From Sulfurimonas sp. (GTDB taxonomy: Bacteria > Campylobacterota > Campylobacteria > Campylobacterales > Sulfurimonadaceae), in NCBI RefSeq assembly GCF_029027405.1, contig NZ_CP093396.1:806001-870000 (forward strand): a DNA stretch of 64,000 bases, written 5' to 3'. The notes under the pieces are model-generated. The model was not told where the DNA came from, searched no databases, and saw nothing but the letters and a program-made list of their open reading frames with translations. Shown piece after piece: positions 29,401 through 39,400 of this stretch (the stretch's first letter is position 1; every line of letters begins with the position of its first letter). A program made the position numbers and the translations under genes.

Positions 29401-30662
29401 TAATAAAAGCAAATGCAAATATTGGAGAAGGAACACAAATACAACTAGATATAGTCACTTTGCTAAAAAACATCAATGAACCTAAAGTATGTAGCTTCGA
29501 AGAGTATGTTAAAAACACAGAGATTCAAAAAACATTAACTATGCAAGAAATAGCAACAATGCTAAGTATAGATATAAATGATATACAAGATATACAAGCA
29601 GTAGTGAAACATAAAGATAAAGAGTATAAAAGTAATAAAACAAGTATACAAAGAACCCTAAAATCAAAACTCTACAAAGAAGATAAAGTTTTAAATGATA
29701 TAGTAGAAGATATACAAAAGATAGTATTTAAAAAAGGTTCTAAAGGTAATGAAGTAAAACTTATACAAGAAGCTCTTCAAAAGATGAAAATAGATATAGG
29801 TAGTGATGGCATAGATGCTAAGTTAGGAAATGATGGAGAACAAGCAGTAATGACTTTCCAAGAGAACTATAAAGCAACACATAACACTCATCAATACAAT
29901 CAAAGTAAAGCTGACGGAGTAGTAGGAAAGAACACACTACTTGCTTTGGATGAGGCTTTGGTTGAGGGGTGGGGGTATGTAAGTAAATGCAAGATAGATA
30001 TTGATACTTTCATTGAAAAATATTCCGAAATTCATAAAATTTGGGATAGTTCTAATAAAACTTATCTAAAACGAACACTAAGAACAACTTCAAAATTATC
30101 ATTAAAAAAATTGATTACTGCTATCTTAAAGTTTTATACTAGTTCAAACAAATGCTCTTTAGCAGAGATATCTTATATGTTGGCAACAGCAAAACTGGAA
30201 ACATATAATTATCTAACTGGAACCTTATTTGAACCAATAAGTGAACTCGGTGGAGATACCTATGCAGCAAAGATGTATGATCCTATTTTAGGGAAGAGTA
30301 CTTCACGTAAAAGTATTGCTCTTCAGTTAGGTAACACAGTTGAAGGAGATGGAGTTAAATATAAGGGCAGGGGATTTGTTCAAATTACTGGAAAAAATAA
30401 TTATCAAAAATTTAAAACATTGTTAAATATTGATTTGGTTGCACACCCTGAAAAAGCACTTGATTGGGATACATCGTTTAAAATCATGATAATTGGAATG
30501 AGAGACGGTAAGTTTACTGGTAAAAAATTATCAATGTATTTTACGGAAACATCATCTGACTATTACAATGCTAGAAGAATTATTAACGGTACAGATAATG
30601 CAAATGTAATAAAAAAATATGCAGAGGAGTTTGAAAAATGTTTAAAATTATCAAAGTCATAA
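26448..30662 (+). CDS. vgrG: VgrG-5, specialised VgrG with PG-binding and GH19-like muramidase/chitinase domain
   Basis: 1404 residues: post-hcp leader, common core, long-type branch, Ig-like region and PG_binding_1-type domain exactly as in VgrG-3. After EGWGYV (~1177) comes a different ~227-residue C-terminus of the GH19/lysozyme-like class. Marks are ATAKLETYN with candidate catalytic Glu1251, GDGVKYKGRGFVQITGKNNY, and NARRIINGTDNAN near the end. Expected activity is cleavage of beta-1,4 glycan bonds, most likely peptidoglycan, in the target periplasm. Base usage shifts at ~29980, at the same in-frame point where VgrG-3 switches to M23. The 3' end overlaps the TPR immunity gene by 25 nt. 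Confidence 0.93.
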   Translation: MSQLASPMNSKIHQRISAQLKLSEYNQADSMMQGRDSYSVYELEGKSSILTGYEYKLTFISDEEINVEDIVDTETELHLRDETSPLNSKKIYGKIIEAKENGSVARKKLYQIKIVSPLHYLSLNQRYEVYQEMNIPDIISSIIAKYSVLLNIQLDVKIDTQTIPKRHTCTQYKQSDFEFIKMLCEEEGYILLIDASSNNPYTVTLCELNEHAPLNTEIIECTYNKVKTFSTSAQAQDYYENKKPSLDFSIQAGQVMHSHTFADNEVTSQLRSDIKKETLRDRLDKLDESLYKDLSRYAKIDAEQGFSQGIRVLGNSEELSVKDGVVLNLKDIKGHKNTQVIVLSVKYKATFPNALDEYAQVADDEQQAQYSVEFIAIPSDVIYRPEVITSKPRIHSIQTAIVSNTDKDTQKFANEIDVNERGEIKVIFHFDEKRPTSAYVPLSNIYSGDGYGVQFLPRVNSEVIVSFINGDIDRPIITGALHNGENRHPFNLPKEKTKSFIKTQTTPQYEDKEGYNELLFEDKQGEELLSLRAQNDYELNVLNNSNTHIANNKKTIIDNDLELTVQNDSTQTIGNDKKVNILGNEIKTIEKEQILTIKEDQEIHILKDSNSIINNNSFNVVQKDLIQRVKGFSTSFVEKDTQQKHLGSKYQQVGENLAIEVKKAYSLKAQTIKQAAKTIELDSAKGISLKVGGNVLTVDSSGIHFKTSNYDDNSANAGVTSKTVSIEDLKKPLYEKIRVIGMQTSISKQDKITQELIYTAKVEKYEDGTWSETTELNPTQTAQLKWYFIKNNDKQDRDILTNTPTDDEIEIDALIMKVKLQDDNIQHYGHAHCFVNSPEDETEGYGLSELKRQVNVVEVLGKNIVEPHSTQINYSVELNIDNPTKDEIKDLKVEIQEKDSSGKVTTIEEKVKDDLTVEHKLKAKKEDEPKLVEINIKVYPREYPKNTGETISYVRPTLEGEITNVSIDKPTQAFAKVVKPDEEIIIKANANIGEGTQIQLDIVTLLKNINEPKVCSFEEYVKNTEIQKTLTMQEIATMLSIDINDIQDIQAVVKHKDKEYKSNKTSIQRTLKSKLYKEDKVLNDIVEDIQKIVFKKGSKGNEVKLIQEALQKMKIDIGSDGIDAKLGNDGEQAVMTFQENYKATHNTHQYNQSKADGVVGKNTLLALDEALVEGWGYVSKCKIDIDTFIEKYSEIHKIWDSSNKTYLKRTLRTTSKLSLKKLITAILKFYTSSNKCSLAEISYMLATAKLETYNYLTGTLFEPISELGGDTYAAKMYDPILGKSTSRKSIALQLGNTVEGDGVKYKGRGFVQITGKNNYQKFKTLLNIDLVAHPEKALDWDTSFKIMIIGMRDGKFTGKKLSMYFTETSSDYYNARRIINGTDNANVIKKYAEEFEKCLKLSKS

Positions 30663-31582
30663 TAGTTTTTATATCTTTAGTAAGTAATTTATATTCTAGT
30701 TATGATATTAAATTAACAAATAAAGGGATAGAAAGTTTATCAGGTATTTTAATATCTGATAATATAAAGTTAGATGAAGCTATGACTTATAATTATTCCA
30801 TTCAAAACCTTGAAGGGGTTGGGTTATCTATACTATATGAATATTATGGACAAAGCAAGAAGCAATGCTATATTCCAATATATAAAAAAAATTCTATATA
30901 TTTCCTTGATGTAGCGACATGTTTTGAGATTACTATAAAAACAGATAAACAAGGAAATATCAGACCGAATTGGTTAGGATACAGAGTTAAATCTAAAAAA
31001 ACTTTATTAAAATCAGCTAATATTGATTCTATTATTAATAGTGAAAATCTTATTGAAAAAAGTATTGGATATTTTAAGAATGATTCTTTTATTTTTGATA
31101 ATTTAATGCTGGTATCTAACAAAGGTATGATATTAAGTTCATCACATGTTTTTATGAAACCTATCATGTCGAATGGATTTGCCTTTATTGATTTATCAAT
31201 GATTGAAGCTAAACCTAGTGATTTAACACCAAAAGAAATTGAAAATAAACTAAAAAGTAAAAACAGTAGTTTTTACACAAAAAAAGTAATTAATGATACT
31301 TTATTAAAATATGAACTTTCGAAAAAAAATCTTATAGCATACAACAACATTGCCTACTACCTAGAAAAAGCAAAAGCCTATCCAGAAGCAATCTACCTCC
31401 TAGAAAAAATCTTAAAAAAATACCCAAACAGAACAGTAGCATACATAAATCTAGGAGATGCTTATTGGGGTTTAAAAAACAAAGAAAAAGCTAAACAAGC
31501 CTACAGTACATATATAAAACAGATGAAAGAAAAAGGTAAAGATAGGAAAATTCCAAAAGTTGTTTTAGAGAGAATAAAGTAA
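30638..31582 (+). CDS. Secreted TPR protein, candidate immunity to the VgrG-5 GH19 toxin
   Basis: 314 residues. Signal peptide MFKIIKVIIVFISLVSNLYS, then a ~230-residue domain with no recognisable family, then a C-terminal TPR-like tail from ~240 (YLEKAKAYPEAIYLLEKIL, GDAYWGLKNKEKAKQAYSTY). The tail is almost identical to that of the protein after VgrG-9, while the N-terminal domains are unrelated by eye. So the unique domain probably binds its own toxin and the tail is a common scaffold. Start chosen because GAGGAG (30624-30629) lies 8 nt upstream. The ATG is inside the vgrG-5 3' end, giving translational coupling. Confidence 0.82.
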   Translation: MFKIIKVIIVFISLVSNLYSSYDIKLTNKGIESLSGILISDNIKLDEAMTYNYSIQNLEGVGLSILYEYYGQSKKQCYIPIYKKNSIYFLDVATCFEITIKTDKQGNIRPNWLGYRVKSKKTLLKSANIDSIINSENLIEKSIGYFKNDSFIFDNLMLVSNKGMILSSSHVFMKPIMSNGFAFIDLSMIEAKPSDLTPKEIENKLKSKNSSFYTKKVINDTLLKYELSKKNLIAYNNIAYYLEKAKAYPEAIYLLEKILKKYPNRTVAYINLGDAYWGLKNKEKAKQAYSTYIKQMKEKGKDRKIPKVVLERIK

Positions 31583-31590
31583 GCTAAAAT

Positions 31591-34500
31591 ATGTCTAAAC
31601 TCATTTACTTAAATAACACTCTAAACCAAAAAACCAAACTCCATAAAACAATCTCAGCCCAACTAAAACTACCTGAATATAATCAAGCAGATACTATGAT
31701 GCAAGGAAGAGACTCCTATAGCGTATATGAACTAGAAGGTAAAAGTTCAATCTTAACTGGATACGAATATAAACTTACCTTTATAAGTGATGAAGAGATA
31801 AATGTAGAGGATATAGTAGATACAGAGACAGAACTACACTTAAGAGATGAAACAAGCCCACTAAACTCTAAAAAGATATATGGAAAAATCATTGAAGCTA
31901 AAGAGAATGGAAGTGTAGCAAGAAAAAAGCTTTACCAAATAAAAATAGTATCACCTCTACACTATCTTTCACTTAACCAAAGATATGAAGTTTATCAAGA
32001 GATGAATGTACCTGATATCATTTCATCTATCATTGCAAAATATTCAGTACTACTAAATATTCAACTTGATGTAAAAATAGATACTCAAACTATACCAAAG
32101 CGTCATACTTGTACACAGTATAAACAAAGTGATTTTGAATTTATTAAAATGTTGTGTGAAGAAGAAGGTTACATCCTTCTAATAGATGCATCTTCAAATA
32201 ATCCATACACAGTTACCCTATGTGAACTAAACGAACATGCTCCACTAAATACAGAAATCATAGAATGTACATATAATAAAGTTAAAACATTTTCAACATC
32301 AGCACAAGCACAAGACTATTATGAAAATAAAAAGCCTTCTTTAGACTTCAATATACAAGCAGGACAAGTAATGCATAGTCATACTTTTGCTGATAATGAA
32401 GTAACATCCCAATTACGCTCAGATATAAAAAAAGAGACTCTCCGTGATAGACTTGATAAACTAGATGAGTCTCTGTATAAAGACCTCTCTCGTTATGCAA
32501 AGATAGATGCAGAACAAGGATTCTCACAAGGTATTAGAGTTCTAGGAAACTCAGAAGAATTAAGTGTTAAAGATGGAGTAGTTCTAAACCTAAAAGATAT
32601 TAAAGGACATAAAAATACTCAGGTAATTGTTCTAAGTGTAAAGTATAAAGCAACATTTCCAAATGCCTTAGATGAGTATGCCCAAGTTGCAGATGATGAA
32701 AAACAAGCACAGTACAGTGTAGAGTTCATAGCAATCCCAAGTGATGTTATATATAGACCCCAAGTAATTACCTCCAAACCACGAATCCACTCTATACAAA
32801 CAGCAATAGTTTCAAATACAGATAAAGATACTCAAAAGTTTGCAAATGAAATAGATGTAAACGAAAGAGGAGAGATAAAAGTAATATTTCACTTTGATGA
32901 AAAGAGACCTACCTCTGCTTATGTACCACTCTCAAATATTTATAGTGGAGATGGCTACGGCGTACAGTTCTTACCTAGAGTTAACTCTGAAGTAATAGTA
33001 AGCTTTATAAATGGAGATATAGATAGACCAATAATAACGGGAGCTTTGCACAATGGAGAGAACCGACATCCATTTAACCTGCCAAAAGAAAAAACAAAGT
33101 CATTTATAAAAACCCAAACAACACCCCAATACGAAGATAAAGAGGGATACAATGAACTACTCTTTGAAGATAAACAAGGAGAAGAGTTACTAAGACTAAG
33201 AGCACAGAATGATTATGAACTAAATGTACTAAACAATAGTAATACACATATAGCAAACAATAAAAAAACAATCATAGATAATGACCTAGAACTCTCTGTC
33301 CAAAACGATTCAACCCAAACAATAGGAAATGATAAGAAAGTAAATATACTAGGTAATGAGATAAAGACAATAGAAAAAGAGCAAATACTAACAATCAAAG
33401 AAGACCAAGAGATACATATACTTAAAGACTCAAACTCTATTGTTAATAATAACTCATTTAATGTTGTTCAAAAAGATTTAACACAAAGAGTAAAAGGTTT
33501 CTCTACCTCTTTTGTAGAAAAAGATACTCAACAAAAACACCTAGGTAGTAAATACCAACAAGTAGGAGAGAACTTAGCTATAGAAGTAAAAAAAGCATAC
33601 TCCCTAAAAGCACAGACCATAAAACAAGCAGCAAAAACTATAGAGCTAGACTCAGCAAAGGGAATAAGCTTGAAAGTTGGAGGAAATGTTCTAACAGTAG
33701 ATAGCTCAGGTATACACTTTAAAACATCAAACTATGATGATAACTCAGCAAACGCAGGAGTCACTTCAAAAACAGTTAGTATAGAAGACTTGAAAAAACC
33801 ACTCTATGAAAAGATAAGAGTAATAGGAATGCAAACATCAATCTCTAAACAAGATAAGATTACACAAGAACTTATATATACAGCAAAAGTAGAAAAATAT
33901 GAAGATGGAACATGGAGTGAGACCACAGAACTAAACCCAACACAAACAGCTCAACTAAAATGGTACTTCATAAAAAACAATGATAAGCAAGATAGAGATA
34001 TATTAACAAACACACCAACAGATGATGAGATAGAGATAGATGCTCTCATAATGAAAGTAAAACTACAAGATGATAATATACAACACTACGGACATGCACA
34101 CTGCTTTGTAAATAGCCCAGAAGATGAAACAGAGGGTTATGGACTAAGTGAACTAAAACGCCAAGTAAATGTAGTAGAAGTCTTAGGTAAGAATATAGTT
34201 GAACCTCACTCTACTCAAATAAACTATAGTGTTGAACTAAACATAGATAACCCAACAAAAGATGAGATAAAAGATTTAAAAGTAGAGATACAAGAAAAAG
34301 ACTCTTCAGGTAAAGTAACAACTATAGAAGAAAAAGTAAAAGATGACCTAAGCGTAGAACATAAACTTAAAGCAAAAAAAGAAGATGAACCTAAACTCGT
34401 AGAGATAAATATAAAAGTATACCCAAGAGAGTATCCAAAAAACACAGCAGAGACTATCTCTTATGTAAGACCTACACTTGAAGGTGAAATAACAAATGTT

Positions 34501-35919
34501 TCAATAGATAAACCAACACAAGCCTTCGCTAAAGTAGTAAAACCTGATGAAGAGATAATAATAAAAGCAAATGCAAATATTGGAGAAGGAACACAAATAC
34601 AACTAGATATAGTCACTTTGCTAAAAAACATCAATGAACCTAAAGTATGTAGCTTCGAAGAGTATGTTAAAAACAAAGAGATTCAAAAAACATTAACTAT
34701 GCAAGAAATAGCAACAATGCTAAGTATAGATATAAATGATATACAAGATATACAAGCAGTAGTGAAACATAAAGATAAAGAGTATAAAAGTAATACTGTA
34801 AAAATCGTACAATATGAAATTAAAGCTTTATATTTTTCTGTACAAGGCTCAAAACTTCAAGGGACAAATGTACCTTTAGGTGCTAAAGTAGATGTTATAG
34901 CACATGGAACAAGTAATACTACAGCTACAATAGAAGTGCTTGTTAATAAAAAACCATTCAAAGTTTTAAAAGATGGACAAGAAGTTACGAGCTTTGATGT
35001 TGTATTTGATGAGAGAGGGTACTCTTCTACAGAAGTAGAGTTACGAGTAAAAAGTGATGAAGAGTTTAAAACACTCATAAATAGATTTTCTCCACAAATA
35101 GGAAGAAATATAATAACAGAACCACTAGCACTTAAAGCAAAGATTTCAAAAAATAACTACTATAAATCATTAGAAACTGATGATACAAATACTATAGGTC
35201 TTAACCATTATCAAACATATATAAAAGAGGCTACAATAATAGACCCTAAAAATGGTAAAGTTCATGCAAAATTGAAAGTGAAACAAGATGGTGAGAATGT
35301 AATATTTATGGATAGCATGACAGGAGAACTTATTGCTACTGCACCATTAGATAATATTGTAAGTTCAATGGGTAATATTAATAACGGTCTTGGTGGACTG
35401 ACAAAGGGTATGGAATATGTTGATGGAACATTTGCCACAACAAATACTAAAGGGGTAAATCTTAAACATTATAGTAATAGTTGGGGTGGTAATCAGTATG
35501 TGAAGACTTATGGGATGTCGGCTGTAAGTAAAGGAATAGGTAGAGGTACATTAGTATTAAGTGTAGTAATAGGTGGTTATCAAATTAACTCAGCTTATGA
35601 GAATGACACAGTAGAAATAAAAAAACATTACAACCAAAACCCTAGTAAAATAGAAAAAATAGGACAACATACAGAGCAACAAATAGGAAGTACTGTTTTA
35701 GGATTTGCAGGGGGAGTAGTAACTAGTATTATAGCTGTTATCGCACTTCCTGTTACTGCTGGGGTGTTGTTAACAGTTGGTACTTTTGTTGTAGTCGGTG
35801 GAATAGTTGGTTGGGCATTATCAGAAGCTGGAGATGCGGGAGTAGAGTTAATTCAAGAGACTAAAGGTAGTACGATAATAAATGATTATCCACTACATAA
35901 ACATTTAGAAGGACATTAA
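31591..35919 (+). CDS. vgrG: VgrG-6, specialised VgrG with membrane-active C-terminal domain (allele 1)
   Basis: 1442 residues. Leader MSKLIYLNNTLNQKTKLHKT, common core, long-type branch and Ig-like region. At ~1069 (after KEYKSN) it leaves the PG-binding path and continues with TVKIVQYEIKALYF. Another beta-rich stretch and a ~200-residue conserved domain follow (SMGNINNGLGGLTKGMEYV, NSWGGNQYVKTYGMS). Then come a short hydrophobic segment (~1315-1332) and a long Gly-rich hydrophobic hairpin (~1369-1412), with a polar tail ending HKHLEGH. No enzymatic motif is seen. The hydrophobic hairpin plus a four-segment membrane protein next door suggest a pore-forming or depolarising inner-membrane toxin. 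This is inference; I do not recognise the family. Confidence 0.9.
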   Translation: MSKLIYLNNTLNQKTKLHKTISAQLKLPEYNQADTMMQGRDSYSVYELEGKSSILTGYEYKLTFISDEEINVEDIVDTETELHLRDETSPLNSKKIYGKIIEAKENGSVARKKLYQIKIVSPLHYLSLNQRYEVYQEMNVPDIISSIIAKYSVLLNIQLDVKIDTQTIPKRHTCTQYKQSDFEFIKMLCEEEGYILLIDASSNNPYTVTLCELNEHAPLNTEIIECTYNKVKTFSTSAQAQDYYENKKPSLDFNIQAGQVMHSHTFADNEVTSQLRSDIKKETLRDRLDKLDESLYKDLSRYAKIDAEQGFSQGIRVLGNSEELSVKDGVVLNLKDIKGHKNTQVIVLSVKYKATFPNALDEYAQVADDEKQAQYSVEFIAIPSDVIYRPQVITSKPRIHSIQTAIVSNTDKDTQKFANEIDVNERGEIKVIFHFDEKRPTSAYVPLSNIYSGDGYGVQFLPRVNSEVIVSFINGDIDRPIITGALHNGENRHPFNLPKEKTKSFIKTQTTPQYEDKEGYNELLFEDKQGEELLRLRAQNDYELNVLNNSNTHIANNKKTIIDNDLELSVQNDSTQTIGNDKKVNILGNEIKTIEKEQILTIKEDQEIHILKDSNSIVNNNSFNVVQKDLTQRVKGFSTSFVEKDTQQKHLGSKYQQVGENLAIEVKKAYSLKAQTIKQAAKTIELDSAKGISLKVGGNVLTVDSSGIHFKTSNYDDNSANAGVTSKTVSIEDLKKPLYEKIRVIGMQTSISKQDKITQELIYTAKVEKYEDGTWSETTELNPTQTAQLKWYFIKNNDKQDRDILTNTPTDDEIEIDALIMKVKLQDDNIQHYGHAHCFVNSPEDETEGYGLSELKRQVNVVEVLGKNIVEPHSTQINYSVELNIDNPTKDEIKDLKVEIQEKDSSGKVTTIEEKVKDDLSVEHKLKAKKEDEPKLVEINIKVYPREYPKNTAETISYVRPTLEGEITNVSIDKPTQAFAKVVKPDEEIIIKANANIGEGTQIQLDIVTLLKNINEPKVCSFEEYVKNKEIQKTLTMQEIATMLSIDINDIQDIQAVVKHKDKEYKSNTVKIVQYEIKALYFSVQGSKLQGTNVPLGAKVDVIAHGTSNTTATIEVLVNKKPFKVLKDGQEVTSFDVVFDERGYSSTEVELRVKSDEEFKTLINRFSPQIGRNIITEPLALKAKISKNNYYKSLETDDTNTIGLNHYQTYIKEATIIDPKNGKVHAKLKVKQDGENVIFMDSMTGELIATAPLDNIVSSMGNINNGLGGLTKGMEYVDGTFATTNTKGVNLKHYSNSWGGNQYVKTYGMSAVSKGIGRGTLVLSVVIGGYQINSAYENDTVEIKKHYNQNPSKIEKIGQHTEQQIGSTVLGFAGGVVTSIIAVIALPVTAGVLLTVGTFVVVGGIVGWALSEAGDAGVELIQETKGSTIINDYPLHKHLEGH

Positions 35920-36452
35920 TGAAAAATATAGAATATTTTTATAATGTAATATATTACTTTTTTTATAGAGGTTCTATTAAGATGTTTAATGGAATTATTT
36001 ATCTAGCAATGCCTATATTAAAAGTATTTTACTTTTTTATAAACAGAATGCCTTCAATTCGTAAGTATTATGTGATTAATGAAGATGATGACCCATTAGA
36101 GGTAGCAATTGCAAGAACAAGAAAATTTACAGAAAACCCAAAACTTGGGGCAGGAACAATAATTGGCGGAGGGATAAGTATATCTGTAGTTATGTTTCTA
36201 TATATAGGTATTTATAATATTATAAGAAATCTATTTTTCCCAATATTTGAAGATTCCTTTGGTTATATATTGATGATTACTGCTACTTTAGCTTTTATAA
36301 CAGATGTTTTTCTTTCTCAGATATATAACAAAGATGAAAAGTATATAAAAGAATTCAACAAAAAAAAAGGATGGTGGCGTATTAAGTGGTCTATCATTAC
36401 AGCACTTTTACCATTTGTTGTGATTTTATTTGCAATAGCAACTGCTAGATGA
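35919..36452 (+). CDS. Inner-membrane protein, candidate immunity to VgrG-6 toxin (allele 1)
   Basis: 177 residues with four predicted membrane segments (~25-41, 80-101, 114-132, 157-176) and charged loops (EFNKKKGWWRIKW before the last). Coupled to vgrG-6 by TAATG. Compared with the 171-aa proteins after VgrG-7 and VgrG-10, the first 18 residues and the region from KFTENPKL onward are conserved, while residues ~19-66 are different. The N-terminal variable part therefore probably sets specificity. An integral membrane immunity protein fits a toxin acting in the cytoplasmic membrane. Confidence 0.8.
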   Translation: MKNIEYFYNVIYYFFYRGSIKMFNGIIYLAMPILKVFYFFINRMPSIRKYYVINEDDDPLEVAIARTRKFTENPKLGAGTIIGGGISISVVMFLYIGIYNIIRNLFFPIFEDSFGYILMITATLAFITDVFLSQIYNKDEKYIKEFNKKKGWWRIKWSIITALLPFVVILFAIATAR

Positions 36453-36458
36453 TAAGAA

Positions 36459-39400
36459 ATGGGTCACATACCAAATTTAAATATACTTTCTATAATTGAC
36501 AAAAGCATCTCAGCCCAACTAAAACTATCTGAATATAATCAAGCAGATACTATGATGCAAGGAAGAGACTCCTATAGCGTATATGAACTAGAAGGTAAAA
36601 GTTCAATCTTAACTGGATACGAATATAAACTTACCTTTATAAGTGATGAAGAGATAAATGTAGAGGATATAGTAGATACAGAAACAGAGCTACACTTAAG
36701 AGATGAAACAAGCCCACTAAACTCTAAAAAGATATATGGAAAAATCATTGAAGCTAAAGAGAATGGAAGTGTAGCAAGAAAAAAGCTTTACCAAATAAAA
36801 ATAGTATCCCCTCTACACTATCTTTCACTTAACCAAAGATATGAAGTTTATCAAGAGATGAATATACCTGATATCATTTCATCTATCATTGCAAAATATT
36901 CAGTACTACTAAATATTCAACTTGATGTAAAAATAGATACTCAAACTATACCAAAGCGTCATACTTGTACGCAGTATAAACAAAGTGACTTTGAATTTAT
37001 TAAAATGTTGTGTGAAGAAGAAGGTTACATCCTTCTAATAGATGCATCTTCAAATAATCCATACACAGTTACCTTATGTGAACTAAACGAACATGCTCCA
37101 CTAAATACAGAAATCATAGAATGTACATATAATAAAGTTAAAACATTTTCAACATCAGCACAAGCACAAGACTATTATGAAAATAAAAAGCCTTCCTTAG
37201 ACTTCAGTATACAAGCAGGACAAGTAATGCATAGTCATACTTTTGCTGATAATGAAGTAACATCCCAATTACGCTCAGATATAAAAAAAGAGACTCTCCG
37301 TGATAGACTTGATAAACTAGATGAGTCCCTGTATAAAGACCTCTCTCGTTATGCAAAGATAGATGCAGAGCAAGGTTTTTCACAAGGTATTAGAGTTCTA
37401 GGAAACTCAGAAGAATTAAGTGTTAATGATGGAGTGGTTCTAAACCTAAAAGATATTAAAGGACATAAGAATACTCAAGTAATTGTTCTAAGTGTAAAGT
37501 ATAAAGCAACATTTCCAAATGCCTTAGATGAGTATGCTCAAGTTGCAGATGATGAACAACAAGCACAGTACAGTGTAGAGTTCATAGCAATCCCAAGTGA
37601 AGTTATATATAGACCACAAGTAATTACTTCTAAACCACGAATCCACTCTATACAAACAGCAATAGTTTCAAATACAGATAAAGATACTTCAAAGTTTGCA
37701 AATGAAATAGATGTAAACGAAAGAGGAGAGATAAAAGTAATATTTCACTTTGATGAAAAGAGACCTACCTCTGCTTATGTACCACTCTCAAATATCTATA
37801 GTGGAGATGGCTATGGCGTACAGTTCTTACCTAGAGTTAACTCTGAAGTAATAGTAAGCTTTATAAATGGAGATATAGATAGACCAATAATAACGGGAGC
37901 TTTGCACAATGGAGAGAACCGACATCCATTTAACCTGCCAAAAGAAAAAACAAAGTCATTTATAAAAACCCAAACAACACCCCAATACGAAGATAAAGAG
38001 GGATACAATGAACTACTCTTTGAAGATAAACAAGGAGAAGAGTTACTAAGCCTAAGAGCACAGAATGATTATGAACTAAATGTACTAAACAATAGTAATA
38101 CACATATAGCAAACAATAAAAAAACAATCATAGATAATGACCTAGAACTTACCGTACAAAACGATTCAACCCAAACAATAGGAAATGATAAGAAAGTAAA
38201 TATACTAGGTAATGAGATAAAGACAATAGAAAAAGAGCAAATACTAACAATCAAAGAAGACCAAGAGATACATATACTTAAAGACTCAAACTCTATTGTT
38301 AATAATAACTCATTTAATGTTGTTCAAAAAGATTTAACACAAAGAGTAAAAGGTTTCTCTACCTCTTTTGTAGAAAAAGATACTCAACAAAAACACCTAG
38401 GTAGTAAATACCAACAAGTAGGAGAGAACTTAGCTATAGAAGTAAAAAAAGCATACTCCCTAAAAGCAAAGACCATAAAACAAGCAGCAAAAACTATAGA
38501 GCTAGACTCAGCAAAGGGAATAAGCTTGAAAGTTGGAGGAAATGTTCTAACAGTAGATAGCTCAGGTATACACTTTAAAACATCAAACTATGATGATAAC
38601 TCAGCAAACGCAGGAGTCACCTCAAAAACAGTTAGTATAGAAGACTTGAAAAAACCACTCTATGAAAAGATAAGAGTAATAGGAATGCAAACATCAATCT
38701 CTAAACAAGATAAGATTACACAAGAACTTATATATACAGCAAAAGTAGAAAAATATGAAGATGGAACATGGAGTGAGACCACAGAACTAAACCCAACACA
38801 AACAGCTCAACTAAAATGGTACTTCATAAAAAACAATGATAAGCAAGATAGAGATATATTAACAAACACACCAACAGATGATGAGATAGAGATAGATGCT
38901 CTCATAATGAAAGTAAAACTACAAGATGATAATATACAACACTACGGACATGCACACTGCTTTGTAAATAGCCCAGAAGATGAAACAGAGGGTTATGGAC
39001 TAAGTGAACTAAAACGCCAAGTAAATGTAGTAGAAGTCTTAGGTAAGAATATAGTTGAACCTCACTCTACTAAAATAAACTATAGTGTTGAACTAAACAT
39101 AGATAACCCAACAAAAGATGAGATAAAAGATTTAAAAGTAGAGATACAAGAAAAAGACTCTTCAGGTAAAGTAACAACTATAGAAGAAAAAGTAAAAGAT
39201 GACCTAAGCGTAGAACATAAACTTAAAGTAAAAAAAGAAGATGAACCTAAACTAGTAGAGATAAATATAAAAGTATACCCAAGAGAGTATCCAAAAAACA
39301 CAGCAGAGACCATCTCTTATGTAAGACCTACACTTGAAGGTGAAATAACAAATGTTTCAATAGATAAACCAACACAAGCCTTCGCTAAAGTAGTAAAACC

